The notes beneath the pieces were generated by a model that was not told where the DNA came from, did no database searches, and worked only from the letters and a program-made list of their open reading frames with translations. A stretch of DNA of 12,640 bases, from assembly GCA_018897415.1 (NCBI GenBank), contig JAHIKR010000334.1, positions 1 to 12,640 on the forward strand, given 5' to 3'. A program made the translations under genes and the position numbers. Source of the stretch: Pseudomonadota bacterium. GTDB taxonomy: Bacteria > Desulfobacterota > Desulfobacteria > Desulfobacterales > ETH-SRB1. Shown here one piece after another: positions 1 to 6,940 of the stretch. Every line of letters begins with the position of its first letter. Position 1 is the first letter of the stretch.

Positions 1-221
1 GCTTGGCGGTAGCCTTTGGAAATATCCTCTTCGTTTAATTTTTCAGATATTCCTCCGTCAACTTTTCCTTGTTCAATGATGACGCGGCACTTCCCACAAA
101 CACCTTCTCCGCCGCACGAGGCATTAATATGTACTCCCGCTTCCATGGCAATACGGATAAGGCTTTCTCCATCCTTAACCATTATTTCTTTATTATGAGG
201 GAGGAATAGAACTTTATGCAC
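1..221 (-). CDS. 2Fe-2S ferredoxin-domain protein, N-terminal part (RACo / DUF4445-like)
   Basis: The gene runs off the left edge, so only about 73 residues are visible. They form a plant-type 2Fe-2S ferredoxin domain. Cys36, Cys42 and Cys45 lie in a CGGEGVCGKC motif, followed by RVIIEQG; the fourth cluster cysteine would fall beyond the edge. This spacing and the following segment are typical of reductive activators of corrinoid proteins (RACo, DUF4445 ASKHA family), which use the cluster to reduce Co(II) corrinoid in methyl-transfer pathways. A stand-alone ferredoxin cannot be excluded. I chose the GTG at 221 because an AGGAG lies 6 bases upstream (228-232) and the encoded HKVLFLP matches the first beta strand. 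The ATG at 225 is in another frame and stops after three codons. The gene is divergent from the glycosyltransferase. Confidence 0.75.
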   Translation of the reverse strand, partial: MHKVLFLPHNKEIMVKDGESLIRIAMEAGVHINASCGGEGVCGKCRVIIEQGKVDGGISEKLNEEDISKGYRQ

Positions 222-276
222 GCATATCTCCTAATTTCGACTTGTTACGAGTTCACCAAACTTAATATTTAGCAAA

Positions 277-306
277 ATATTATTAACATTTTGAAACTAT
301 TAACAA
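277..306 (-). promoter_or_regulatory. Possible promoter for the ferredoxin-domain gene
   Basis: Read on the minus strand, TTGTTA (301-306) and TAATAT (277-282) are separated by 18 bases, a fair sigma70-like pair. It would give a leader of roughly 50 bases before the GTG at 221. The whole spacer 222-443 is A+T-rich, so chance matches are likely. I see no clear promoter or Shine-Dalgarno for the divergent glycosyltransferase in it. Confidence 0.3.
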
Positions 307-443
307 TTGAAATTTTCTTCAAGATTGTTTACGCAGGTTTTAGGTAACATAGTTGACGTTAACTTGCAATCCTCATTAGTATAACGATAAGCTAATAAAA
401 TATACATCTGTTGACAATAAATACCAGGCCGTCAAGATTGGAC

Positions 444-1169
444 ATGACAATTTCTTATTCAGTAATAATTCCTGCTTATAACGAGGAAAAATGGCTTCCA
501 AACACTCTAAATTTCCTTAAGAAATCTATGGAGGCAGTTGAAGCCAATGGAGAGATTATCGTTGTTGACAATAATTCTACGGATAATACCGCACAAATAG
601 CTAAAGAGAACGGTGCCCGTGTAATATATGAGCCGGTTAACCAGATTTCCCGCGCGCGGAATGCCGGTGCAAAGATTGCTAAAGGACAATATCTAATATT
701 TTTAGATGCCGATACTATCCTGCCGCTGGATCTTCTGCAAACCGCATTGTTTAATCTATCAATCGAAATGTGCTGTGGTGGCGGAGTTATTGTTGCTACT
801 GAAAAAACATTACAGCCATTTGCTCAAAAATTTGTAGATTTCTGGAACTGGTTATCTATAAAGTTCGGCCTTGCTGCCGGATGTTTCATCTATTGCCTTA
901 AAGAAGGTTTTGAGGCAACAGGAGGATTCAGTGAGCTGGTCTATGCTGGTGAGGAAATTTTTTTCTCTCACTCTCTTAAGTCATGGGGCAGAAAAAGAGG
1001 GCTTGATTTCCGTATTATTTTGAAACCATCTGTAATCACTTCTATCAGAAAGATCGAATGGTTTACTATATATCAAATGACGGTCAGAATTTTGTTTATT
1101 CTTGTTTTCCCCCTTGCAATTCGTTTTAGAATCTTTTGTTCCCCCTGGTACTACAGACCAAAAAAATAG
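444..1169 (+). CDS. Family 2 glycosyltransferase
   Basis: A 241-residue GT2 (GT-A fold) glycosyltransferase, expected to move a sugar from a nucleotide donor to a lipid or polysaccharide acceptor at the inner membrane. The N-terminus YSVIIPAYNEE (about 5-15) is the first Rossmann strand. DNNSTDNT (42-49) is the nucleotide-binding segment. FLDADT (86-91) carries the metal-binding DxD as Asp88-x-Asp90. GEEIFF near residue 165 may supply the catalytic acidic residue. The last 30 residues hold one short hydrophobic segment (about 213-229) and a basic tail. The ATG at 444 is preferred because it starts the fold directly; the in-frame TTG at 411 only adds 11 unconserved residues. Neither start has a good Shine-Dalgarno. 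Acceptor and donor are unknown. It stands alone, with no other polysaccharide genes nearby. Confidence 0.85.
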   Translation: MTISYSVIIPAYNEEKWLPNTLNFLKKSMEAVEANGEIIVVDNNSTDNTAQIAKENGARVIYEPVNQISRARNAGAKIAKGQYLIFLDADTILPLDLLQTALFNLSIEMCCGGGVIVATEKTLQPFAQKFVDFWNWLSIKFGLAAGCFIYCLKEGFEATGGFSELVYAGEEIFFSHSLKSWGRKRGLDFRIILKPSVITSIRKIEWFTIYQMTVRILFILVFPLAIRFRIFCSPWYYRPKK

Positions 1170-1180
1170 GGCTTGTTATT

Positions 1181-1266
1181 GAATATCGAATATTGAACAA
1201 GGAATATCGAATTATGAAGTTTAATAAGGTGTTCCATTACTTCGATATTCATTATTCCTTGTTCGA
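1181..1266. repeat. Long intergenic inverted repeat
   Basis: The arm 1194-1219 (GAACAAGGAATA core, ending TGAAG) pairs imperfectly with 1240-1266 (CTTCG start, TATTCCTTGTTCGA end) around a 20-base loop, and could form a long hairpin. GAATATCGAA also occurs twice inside (1181-1190 and 1202-1211). It resembles a dispersed A+T-rich intergenic repeat common in some deltaproteobacterial-type genomes; that comparison is from memory. It lies just after the glycosyltransferase stop and may act as a 3' processing or termination structure. The rest of the gap to 1490 holds a small CTGCCC/GGGCAG hairpin (1268-1290) and an AACTAT/ATAGTT palindrome near 1433-1450. Otherwise I see nothing in it. A 96-codon open frame across this repeat has no homology I recognise and looks spurious. 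Confidence 0.7.
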
Positions 1267-1490
1267 CCTGCCCGCAATGCCTTTGGGCAGATTAGAGATA
1301 GCACCTCAATGTTTATATCGGGACCGCAATTATTGTTCCATCCCAGTGTACTATGCATGGCAGGCGGGAATTCTGCGGTTCAAAACGAAATGGCGCTTGT
1401 TAACTGTTTTTGAATTTGATATTTAGCCGGAAACTATATATTAAATAGTTAGCTATTCCTTGGTGAGCCACAACCAGAGGTTATTAATCT

Positions 1491-1991
1491 ATGGGAAATA
1501 TATTGCAAATGATGCTTGGCGAAACCTCTCTCTGGTTACCGAGAGTAGGTGGCGTTATAGTGGTTATCCTCGTATTTATTATCCTTGCGAATGTAATAAA
1601 GAGAGTAATTACTAAAAGTGCTGAACGGTTGAAGCTTGATAGACATCTCACTTCGCTCTTCGCTCGTACAAGCAGTATAACACTCATAATATTTGGTTTG
1701 GTTACGGCGTTCGGTACTTTGGGTATTAATGTATCAGCGCTTGTAGCTGGGCTAGGGTTGACTGGATTCGCATTGGGTTTTGCTCTAAAAGATACTATTT
1801 CGAATCTTCTTTCTGGTGTTCTCATCCTACTATATCGACCGTTTGAGATAGGAAGCCATATAAAGATATCAGGTTACCAGGGTATTGTTGTTTCTATTGA
1901 CCTACGTTATACGGAACTTGATGCTGATGGTAATAAGATACTAATTCCAAATTCAAAATTATTTACCGATCCAATCACTGTTCTTAAATAG
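1491..1991 (+). CDS. Short MscS-family mechanosensitive channel
   Basis: A 166-residue inner-membrane protein of the small-conductance mechanosensitive channel family, which releases solutes when membrane tension rises on osmotic downshock. Hydrophobic helices lie at about 17-36 and 61-79. The pore helix follows at about 82-112, rich in Gly and Ala (GLGLTGFALGFALKD). The start of the cytoplasmic beta domain (FEIGSHIKISGYQG) ends in a typical LIPNSKLFTDPI motif. E. coli MscS has 286 residues. This protein lacks the alpha/beta vestibule and C-terminal barrel. It is either a naturally minimal member or one truncated at the 3' end by rearrangement. The ATG at 1491 has AGAGG ten bases upstream. 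A GTTAGGC core 33 bases after the stop marks a possible junction. Confidence 0.85.
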   Translation: MGNILQMMLGETSLWLPRVGGVIVVILVFIILANVIKRVITKSAERLKLDRHLTSLFARTSSITLIIFGLVTAFGTLGINVSALVAGLGLTGFALGFALKDTISNLLSGVLILLYRPFEIGSHIKISGYQGIVVSIDLRYTELDADGNKILIPNSKLFTDPITVLK

Positions 1992-2023
1992 TGGGAAATC
2001 GAAAATATGGTGATAAACCAAAC

Positions 2024-2047
2024 GTTAGGCATTTGAAAGGAGGAATC
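2024..2047 (+). promoter_or_regulatory. GTTAGGC core plus strong Shine-Dalgarno ahead of sodB
   Basis: AAAGGAGG (2036-2043) sits four bases before ATG 2048. It decides the sodB start over the upstream in-frame GTG at 1991, which overlaps the MscS stop. GTTAGGC at 2024-2030 is a perfect match to the integron R' core GTTRRRY. The same CGTTAGGCA occurs ahead of the RRM gene at 12191-12199. No matching left half of an attC site is visible here, so the core may be chance or a leftover. Confidence 0.55.
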
Positions 2048-2641
2048 ATGACTATCAGTCTGCCTGTTTTACCCTATGAAAAGAATACACTGGCCCCATA
2101 CATCAGCCAACAGACAATCGAATACCATTATGGAAAGCATCACAATGCTTATGTCACAAATACCAACAAGCTCATTGAAGGCACAGATCTGTCAAATCAA
2201 GACCTGGAAAATATCATAAAAAAAACTTCGAAAGATACTTCAATGAGTTCGATATTCAATAATGCCGCTCAGGTCTGGAATCACTCCTTTTACTGGGCCT
2301 GCATGAAGCCCGGCGGCGGTGGGCCTCCTTCAGGAGCCATAGCCGAGAGAATTGCTTCAGATTTCGGAAGCTATGAGAAGTTTGCCGAGCAATTCAAGAA
2401 TGCGGGTACTACTCAATTTGGCAGTGGTTGGGCATGGTTGATTTTGAAGGACAATCATCTGGAGATCATGAAAACTTCTAATGCAGACACACCGCTTGCA
2501 CATGGGCTAAAGCCACTTTTGACAGTAGACGTTTGGGAACATGCCTACTACCTTGATTATCAGAATAGAAGGCCTGACTACTTGGCTTCCTTTCTGGAAC
2601 ACCTAATCAATTGGGATTTTGTGAACTCTCTGATAGGTTGA
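2048..2641 (+). CDS. sodB: Iron superoxide dismutase
   Basis: A 197-residue cytoplasmic Fe/Mn superoxide dismutase that converts superoxide to oxygen and peroxide. The metal ligands are visible: His27 in YHYGKHH, His79 in VWNHSFYW, and Asp161 and His165 in DVWEHAYYLDYQNRRPDY. Gln75 just before VWNH is the iron-type outer-sphere glutamine, so an Fe enzyme is more likely than Mn. Length is normal and no signal peptide is present. The start is fixed by AAAGGAGG four bases before it. No partner genes are linked. In an anaerobe it would protect iron-sulfur enzymes from transient oxygen. Confidence 0.95.
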   Translation: MTISLPVLPYEKNTLAPYISQQTIEYHYGKHHNAYVTNTNKLIEGTDLSNQDLENIIKKTSKDTSMSSIFNNAAQVWNHSFYWACMKPGGGGPPSGAIAERIASDFGSYEKFAEQFKNAGTTQFGSGWAWLILKDNHLEIMKTSNADTPLAHGLKPLLTVDVWEHAYYLDYQNRRPDYLASFLEHLINWDFVNSLIG

Positions 2642-2642
2642 G

Positions 2643-2661
2643 AAATAGGGGGTCTATTTTT
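2643..2661 (+). terminator. Weak terminator-like hairpin after sodB
   Basis: AAATAG (2643-2648) and CTATTT (2654-2659) can pair around GGGGT, and the 3' arm runs into a short T tract. The stem is only six mostly A-T pairs, so this is tentative. Confidence 0.3.
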
Positions 2662-2684
2662 GACTCTTAATGGAAATCTTCTAA

Positions 2685-2904
2685 GGTCAAACAATGATTA
2701 TAAGTCAATCGAGGCCTGCAATGGTTTATGCCGGGCAGAGGAGTTTCAAACATTAACCCGTATTTCTCATGACATCGCTTGCCTGATCTAACAGTCTTCT
2801 TGCTTTTTCATGAAAAATAGGGTTATATTAATACATGATGCAAATCAAGAAATAATATTTGGATAGCTAATATTGTTGATTTATTTCTTAACATTTAAAT
2901 TGTT
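2685..2904. repeat. Direct repeat, copy 1 (220 bp), left border of the zinc-ribbon/TPR module
   Basis: This sequence recurs at 6106-6342. I count 11 substitutions plus one 17-base gap, about 95% identity over the aligned 220 positions. Similarity starts at GGTCAAACAATG and stops sharply at AAATTGTT, with unrelated sequence on both outer sides. Inside is a hairpin. ACCCG-TATTTCTCATG (2756-2771) pairs with 2809-2823 over 15 base pairs, with one bulged G and one C-A mismatch, around a 37-base loop. Copy 1 has a single CAATG (2719-2723) where copy 2 has two 17 bases apart, as expected if copy 1 lost 17 bases by slippage. A weak promoter-like pair, TTGTTG (2873-2878) and TAAATT (2896-2901) with a 17-base spacer, points into the module. 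I see no coding sequence in the gap 2642-2996. Confidence 0.9.
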
Positions 2905-2996
2905 GGGCCATCCAAGACAGTGGTACAGAGTAAATTTATGTGGGAAACTTATCAGAAAATACGTAAAATATCATTATTCGACGGGGAGAATAGATC

Positions 2997-3098
2997 ATGT
3001 CCGAGTTGGATGAAGAAAGGATTCCGGAACTGATCTGCGGTGAGGAATCCGAACCAGTCGAGTTCAAGAGGGCCCTCCGGGTCAAAAAGGGACATTGA
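2997..3098 (+). pseudogene. 33-codon ORF, possible N-terminal remnant of a Schlafen AlbA_2 gene
   Basis: The ORF starts at ATG 2997 with a good Shine-Dalgarno (GGGGAG, eight bases upstream). It stops at TGA 3096-3098, two bases before the next gene's ATG. The product is acidic in the first half and basic at the end. LICGEESEPVEFKRAL (about residues 12-27) closely resembles the opening of AlbA_2 (Schlafen-type, COG2865-like) domains, where ESE-x-VEFK begins the fold. AlbA_2 domains are usually above 100 residues, and no other frame continues it, so it would be a stub left by an internal deletion. Alternatively it is a genuine small leader peptide coupling translation into the next gene. Its base composition matches the module, not the A+T-rich repeat upstream. 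Translation looks likely; the AlbA_2 link is inferred from a short motif. Confidence 0.45.
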
Positions 3099-3100
3099 CG

Positions 3101-3976
3101 ATGGCATCACCAGCCCTAAGTCCCCAGGATACCTGCTCCGTATGTGGTGCTCCTCTTTCAGCTACAAAGCGACACTGCCCCACATGCAGAGCCGATGTCG
3201 GTGCCCCGAATGTTCGGCGTTGCTGCACCAATGAGAATCTGAAAGCCCTGGCTACGAGATTTGACGATGCACGAACGCGAGCTACTACAATCGGGTGTTC
3301 GAAGGAGTTCTGTACCCTTTCGGACCTGATGGAGAAAAAATTCGGTGTGGTTGTGTCTATGCCGGCAGGGGTGGCGAGGAAACTATTCGAGGACCCTAAC
3401 TCCTTATATGCGAACTACGAGCAGTTGGTTGGCGGCAACCTCCGAAAATCTGCAGGTCTCAACAATGATCGGCACCGATGCGCGGTAGGGGGAATATTGT
3501 TTGGAAGCTATGCGAATTCCATCATTTACGGTGCATTGTCCTTGGCTGAGAATGGTCTACCAACTTATGGCACCGTACACTGTCGACTTCGCTCTATTAC
3601 TATTGATAAGCGAACGTCTTTTCTTGAAACCAATAGTTTCAAGTTCATCCAAGATCATGGCATCGTTCCCGGGAGCAAGTTACCAGTCGGCCACATTGCG
3701 TGCTGGGAACATCGGCATTATCTTGTTCTTGCCAAACTGGCGGACCGTCTTTCAGCCGGACAGACCGAATCTGATTGGCAGGCAATCCTCATTCAATCAG
3801 ACGGCAATGACCGAAAGAACGACAGTTTCGTTGAAGCACACATTTTCAAGAGTTTCGACAGAAACGCAATTGAGTCTTTGACAGCAACCACTGGCAAGAA
3901 GCTGAGAAGAGAGGAGAAATTGGATCTGGACATAGCCATTTCCAAATTCAACTCTATTAAGAGGAAATTGAGATGA
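3101..3976 (+). CDS. Zinc-ribbon protein of unknown function
   Basis: A 291-residue soluble protein. The N-terminus has a zinc ribbon, CSVC (Cys12, Cys15) and CPTC (Cys26, Cys29), with ten residues between the pairs. The remaining 240 residues are a well-formed globular domain I cannot name. It has a Gly/Tyr-rich centre (GGILFGSYANSIIYGALSL, about 127-145), then CRLRSITIDKRTSFLETNSF and a basic C-terminus. The R...E-x-N-S pattern is faintly like ADP-ribosyltransferase-type toxins, but I would not assign that. The ATG at 3101 has AAGGGA nine bases upstream; the in-frame TTG at 3095 overlaps the preceding TGA and adds two residues. The stop overlaps the next ATG (ATGA), so the two genes are translationally coupled and the products probably act together. 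Confidence 0.75.
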   Translation: MASPALSPQDTCSVCGAPLSATKRHCPTCRADVGAPNVRRCCTNENLKALATRFDDARTRATTIGCSKEFCTLSDLMEKKFGVVVSMPAGVARKLFEDPNSLYANYEQLVGGNLRKSAGLNNDRHRCAVGGILFGSYANSIIYGALSLAENGLPTYGTVHCRLRSITIDKRTSFLETNSFKFIQDHGIVPGSKLPVGHIACWEHRHYLVLAKLADRLSAGQTESDWQAILIQSDGNDRKNDSFVEAHIFKSFDRNAIESLTATTGKKLRREEKLDLDIAISKFNSIKRKLR

Positions 3977-6060
3977 TTGGGATATCCTCAAGAAGTGCGG
4001 GGGTTCTTCTTATTCCGAAACCCGGAATAGGCGAGTACGCCGTACTTGATGTGGTCGAGGGGCAGGAGCAAGATCCGGTCGAGGCCCAGTACATATATTC
4101 AGCAGTGCAGGACTGGGAGGAAATCAAGGGCACCGACCCCGCCGCTCTTCTGGAAACAGCAAAACGTGAGTATTGGCTCGTACGGACTGTTTCCCTGCTT
4201 CACCTGGCGATCGGGGGACTTGAAGAGCCTCTTGAAAAGAGAGTCTTGGAACATGTTGAGGAGATTCTCGGCAGCCGTGTGTCTTCTGAGAAAGCCCTTG
4301 ATCGTCTCCTCGTTGCGCCTTTAGCAAATCCTCGTTCTCCTCTCACGCCTGCTAACTCTGCTCTATCGTATGGTTTCTCGGCAGTAGCATCTATTCTTGA
4401 CGAGTTGGCGGAGTTGCAGCCACTGCTCCATAGATTGACCGACCTCTGGTTGGGTCTGGCGGAAACAGCATTTAGCGACTTCTCAGAGTCGAGGGAAATG
4501 ATCTGGACAACATTGGTGGAGAAGTGTGGGATGAAGCAACTCCTCAAAGCTGGCAGCAGACACGAATTCACAACCCAATGGAATCTTCTGGCGTTCCACT
4601 TCTTCGCACCTCAGTCTCGGTCTGGTGTAGGTATACTAGGAAAAGAACTCTCACGTCGATTGTTCCCCAGCGAAGAACAAGAGGAAATAATAGCAGCCTC
4701 TCTGACGGAAGCGGCCAAACCTACGTCTGGCGATGAGGAAGAGGTTGGCGTTCACGAAGCTTTCAAGAGAGTAGAGAGGCAGATTGCCGCCATCGCACAG
4801 GCCGTTTCTGAAGGCCGCGATGCGAAGGCAGAGAAGTTTCTCAGGGAACTTATCCGACAGCAGACTTCGTTCTCGGGCGGAGAAAGTCACGTGGTGAAGT
4901 CACTATGCAATATTGCCCAGCGTTGCGCTGATATGTTCAGAATGGATTTTGAGTTCGTCTGTCTCGACAAGGCCCTTCAGTTGGCTCTCTCCGATGCGTG
5001 GACTCTTATACAGTACGGGAATCACCTGAAGCGGGCGGGGAACTACGACAAGGCATTGGAAGTTTTCGACCAAGCAGAACAATTGGGAGAAAGCTACGTC
5101 GCAAGATCGTCCATAGCAGACGTGTACTCCCAGCAAGGTGACTATGCAAAGGCCATTCACACCTATAAGGCCATACCGAACTGGAACAACGAGCCGAAGG
5201 TGTGCACAGCTATTGCGGACAATCTCCGAAGAATGGGGCTTATGGATGAATCAGAAGCCGCTTATGCGGAACTGATCCATCTGGCACAACAAGGATTGTC
5301 AAAATTCGCCGATAGCGAAATTCGAGCACAGATAGGGATAGCGGAAATAGCGAAGAGACAAGGAAAACTCAAGGATGCATTGCGAGCCTACCATGGAATC
5401 ATGGCGCGAAAAAACGTAGACGATAGAGAAAGGTTCTTCTGCAGACTGGGGCTGTGCCATGTCCTGAAGCTTATGGATAAATTCGACGATGCGTACGCGA
5501 TCGTGGACGAAGTTATCCAGGATTACCCCTTCTCAATGGAAGCCAGATTCGTCAGGGGATCCATTCTCGGCCTGATTGGTCAGGAGCTGAAAGGGCTGAA
5601 GGACTTGCCCGAAAGCATCGGTCCCCCTTCTTGGCGAGAATGGTTGCGGCCTTACTATCGTGGCCTTCTGCTTTTGAAACTTCAACGGTATGGAGATGCA
5701 AAGAAGAACCTTGTAGAAGGACTCTCCAATGCCATTGCTTCTGGGGAAGAGAAAGCTATTGTCCGCATGGCAGCCGCTCTATATTTCCTCAGAGAGGACG
5801 AGACTGTCGAAGTCGATGGGATTCTGTCACAGATCCCCGACCTGCATGACTGCCACGCACAGTATCTGTCTTTGATCTTGAAACTTCACTCGGCCACCCT
5901 GAGAGAAGACCTCGCTGTGATGGAGTCCTTGAGGAAGCAGATCGCCGAGATCCGCATTGTGGATGAGAGATTGGAGAAAGTCGTTGTGGCACTTGGCGAG
6001 AGGAATTTCTCTCTTGCCATAACCTACGAGACGGACGCCCTCCTCAAACTAGCCGCCTAA
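3973..6060 (+). CDS. Large TPR-repeat protein
   Basis: A 695-residue soluble protein coupled to the zinc-ribbon gene by a 4-bp ATGA overlap. The first 330 residues are mostly helical with an acidic linker (SGDEEEVGV, about 253-261) and match nothing I recognise. From about 341 to 590 there are tetratricopeptide repeats. Clear units begin near 341 (AWTLIQYGNHLKRAGNYDKALEVF), 375 (SSIADVYSQQGDYAKAIHTY), 408, 448 and 485, with degenerate ones to about 585. TPR arrays bind peptides or partner proteins, so it is probably a scaffold, sensor or inhibitor for the upstream protein. No signal peptide or membrane segment is seen. A sample at 4021-4080 has 37 of 60 G+C, against 20 of 60 at 7081-7140, suggesting the module came from elsewhere. 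Function is unknown. Confidence 0.8.
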   Translation: MIGISSRSAGVLLIPKPGIGEYAVLDVVEGQEQDPVEAQYIYSAVQDWEEIKGTDPAALLETAKREYWLVRTVSLLHLAIGGLEEPLEKRVLEHVEEILGSRVSSEKALDRLLVAPLANPRSPLTPANSALSYGFSAVASILDELAELQPLLHRLTDLWLGLAETAFSDFSESREMIWTTLVEKCGMKQLLKAGSRHEFTTQWNLLAFHFFAPQSRSGVGILGKELSRRLFPSEEQEEIIAASLTEAAKPTSGDEEEVGVHEAFKRVERQIAAIAQAVSEGRDAKAEKFLRELIRQQTSFSGGESHVVKSLCNIAQRCADMFRMDFEFVCLDKALQLALSDAWTLIQYGNHLKRAGNYDKALEVFDQAEQLGESYVARSSIADVYSQQGDYAKAIHTYKAIPNWNNEPKVCTAIADNLRRMGLMDESEAAYAELIHLAQQGLSKFADSEIRAQIGIAEIAKRQGKLKDALRAYHGIMARKNVDDRERFFCRLGLCHVLKLMDKFDDAYAIVDEVIQDYPFSMEARFVRGSILGLIGQELKGLKDLPESIGPPSWREWLRPYYRGLLLLKLQRYGDAKKNLVEGLSNAIASGEEKAIVRMAAALYFLREDETVEVDGILSQIPDLHDCHAQYLSLILKLHSATLREDLAVMESLRKQIAEIRIVDERLEKVVVALGERNFSLAITYETDALLKLAA

Positions 6061-6105
6061 TTCACTTTCAGAGATTTCGGATAGATAGGATGTCCCTACA
6101 CGGCG

Positions 6106-6342
6106 GGTCAAACAATGATTATCAGTCAATCGAGGCCTGCAATGAGGCAAATGCTACAATGGTTTATACCGGGCAGAGGAGTTTCAAACATTAACCCGTA
6201 TTTTTCATAACATCGCTTGCCTGATCTAACAGTCTTCTTACTTTTTCATGAAAAATAGGGTCATATTAATATACGATGGAGATCAAGAAATAATATTTGG
6301 ATAGCTAATATCGTTGATTTATTTCTTAACATTTAAATTGTT
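6106..6342. repeat. Direct repeat, copy 2 (237 bp), right border of the zinc-ribbon/TPR module
   Basis: This is the second copy of the element at 2685-2904. It keeps both CAATG motifs (6140-6144 and 6157-6161), so it is probably the ancestral length. The hairpin persists: 6194-6208 pairs with 6248-6261 through 14 base pairs and a bulged G6198. The copies differ at both stem ends: copy 2 gains a T-A pair where copy 1 has C-A, and loses one closing G-C pair. Identity ends at the same GTT as in copy 1, followed here by ATAGAG and the membrane-protein gene. The gap 6061-6368 holds only this element and about 45 unremarkable bases after the TPR stop. Confidence 0.9.
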
Positions 6343-6368
6343 ATAGAGTTGAATAAAGGATTCCCCAA

Positions 6369-6917
6369 ATGAATGAAACCTTTGCCCAAACTATCGCCGA
6401 GCCCACAACTTGTCTATGGTGGTCACATGCATTTAGCAATGGCTTCTGGGTGTTTGTCGGTATTATTGCCGGCACCTTAGTCACTTTACTTGCTTCATTT
6501 ATTCTCGCTTGCCTGAAAAAAAAGAAAATTAAAAGGAATATTAAATTCGAGATATCGTTTAACATTTCGAAAATTCAGGAATGGAAAGGATTACTCGATG
6601 AGGTTCTTGAGGCTTCTAACAGCGATAATATGGAAGATTGTTTGGTCTTATTCGATTTTCAGAAAATCATTCTTTGGACAGTGAATAAGACAATATCCGA
6701 CGGTACTGTTTACGATTATATCGATCAGGAGAGTATAGTAACTCTTCAGAAGCTCACTGACTTTTGTACGCTTTTTTATTCAGAAAAAATTAATAACGGG
6801 GTTCAAAAGTTCAAGGATAATCCAGACAGAGCAGGCGTTGCCAAAATGGTTAGATTTTGGAAAACTTTACTTGATCAACATGAAACTAGATTGAGACTGA
6901 TTGAATCGAAACTTTGA
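6369..6917 (+). CDS. Small membrane-anchored protein of unknown function
   Basis: A 182-residue protein. One strong transmembrane helix (about 25-48, FWVFVGIIAGTLVTLLASFI) is followed by a lysine cluster (KKKKIKR), which places the C-terminal 130 residues in the cytoplasm. That part is predicted helical (FNISKIQEWKGLLDEVLEASN and onward) with no motif I recognise. ATG 6369 has AAAGGA eight bases upstream. Copy 2 of the direct repeat ends 26 bases before the start, so any promoter must lie inside or right after that repeat. It is A+T-rich, unlike the module to its left. Single small membrane ORFs of this type are common in cassette arrays and defence islands, but nothing here indicates the role. 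Confidence 0.7.
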   Translation: MNETFAQTIAEPTTCLWWSHAFSNGFWVFVGIIAGTLVTLLASFILACLKKKKIKRNIKFEISFNISKIQEWKGLLDEVLEASNSDNMEDCLVLFDFQKIILWTVNKTISDGTVYDYIDQESIVTLQKLTDFCTLFYSEKINNGVQKFKDNPDRAGVAKMVRFWKTLLDQHETRLRLIESKL

Positions 6918-6940
6918 TACTGTATAACAAACAAGTTCGC

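Noticed and set aside
16..198. + strand ORF at the left edge
   Set aside because: It lies antisense to the clear 2Fe-2S ferredoxin reading frame on the minus strand.
411..443. TTG 411 as glycosyltransferase start, and TTGACA 411-416 as a -35 box
   Set aside because: The extra residues are not conserved in GT2 proteins, there is no Shine-Dalgarno, and no -10 lies at proper spacing from that hexamer.
1136..1426. 96-codon ORF across the inverted repeat after the glycosyltransferase
   Set aside because: It overlaps the glycosyltransferase end, and its middle is simply the translated hairpin repeat. It has no domain or ribosome-binding site.
2685..2908. The 220-bp repeat as a standard attC site
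   Set aside because: The ends (GTCAAAC, GTTGGGC) fit the cores, but I could not align inner L boxes, and the size exceeds usual attC lengths. Kept only as a direct repeat.
2786..2908. A 123-bp attC using ATCTAAC and GTTGGGC inside copy 1
   Set aside because: Both cores match consensus, but the arms do not pair, and the repeat identity extends 100 bases to the left of the supposed left core.
4200..4571. Minus-strand ORFs inside the TPR gene
   Set aside because: They are shadows of a longer frame with strong TPR periodicity and show no protein features.
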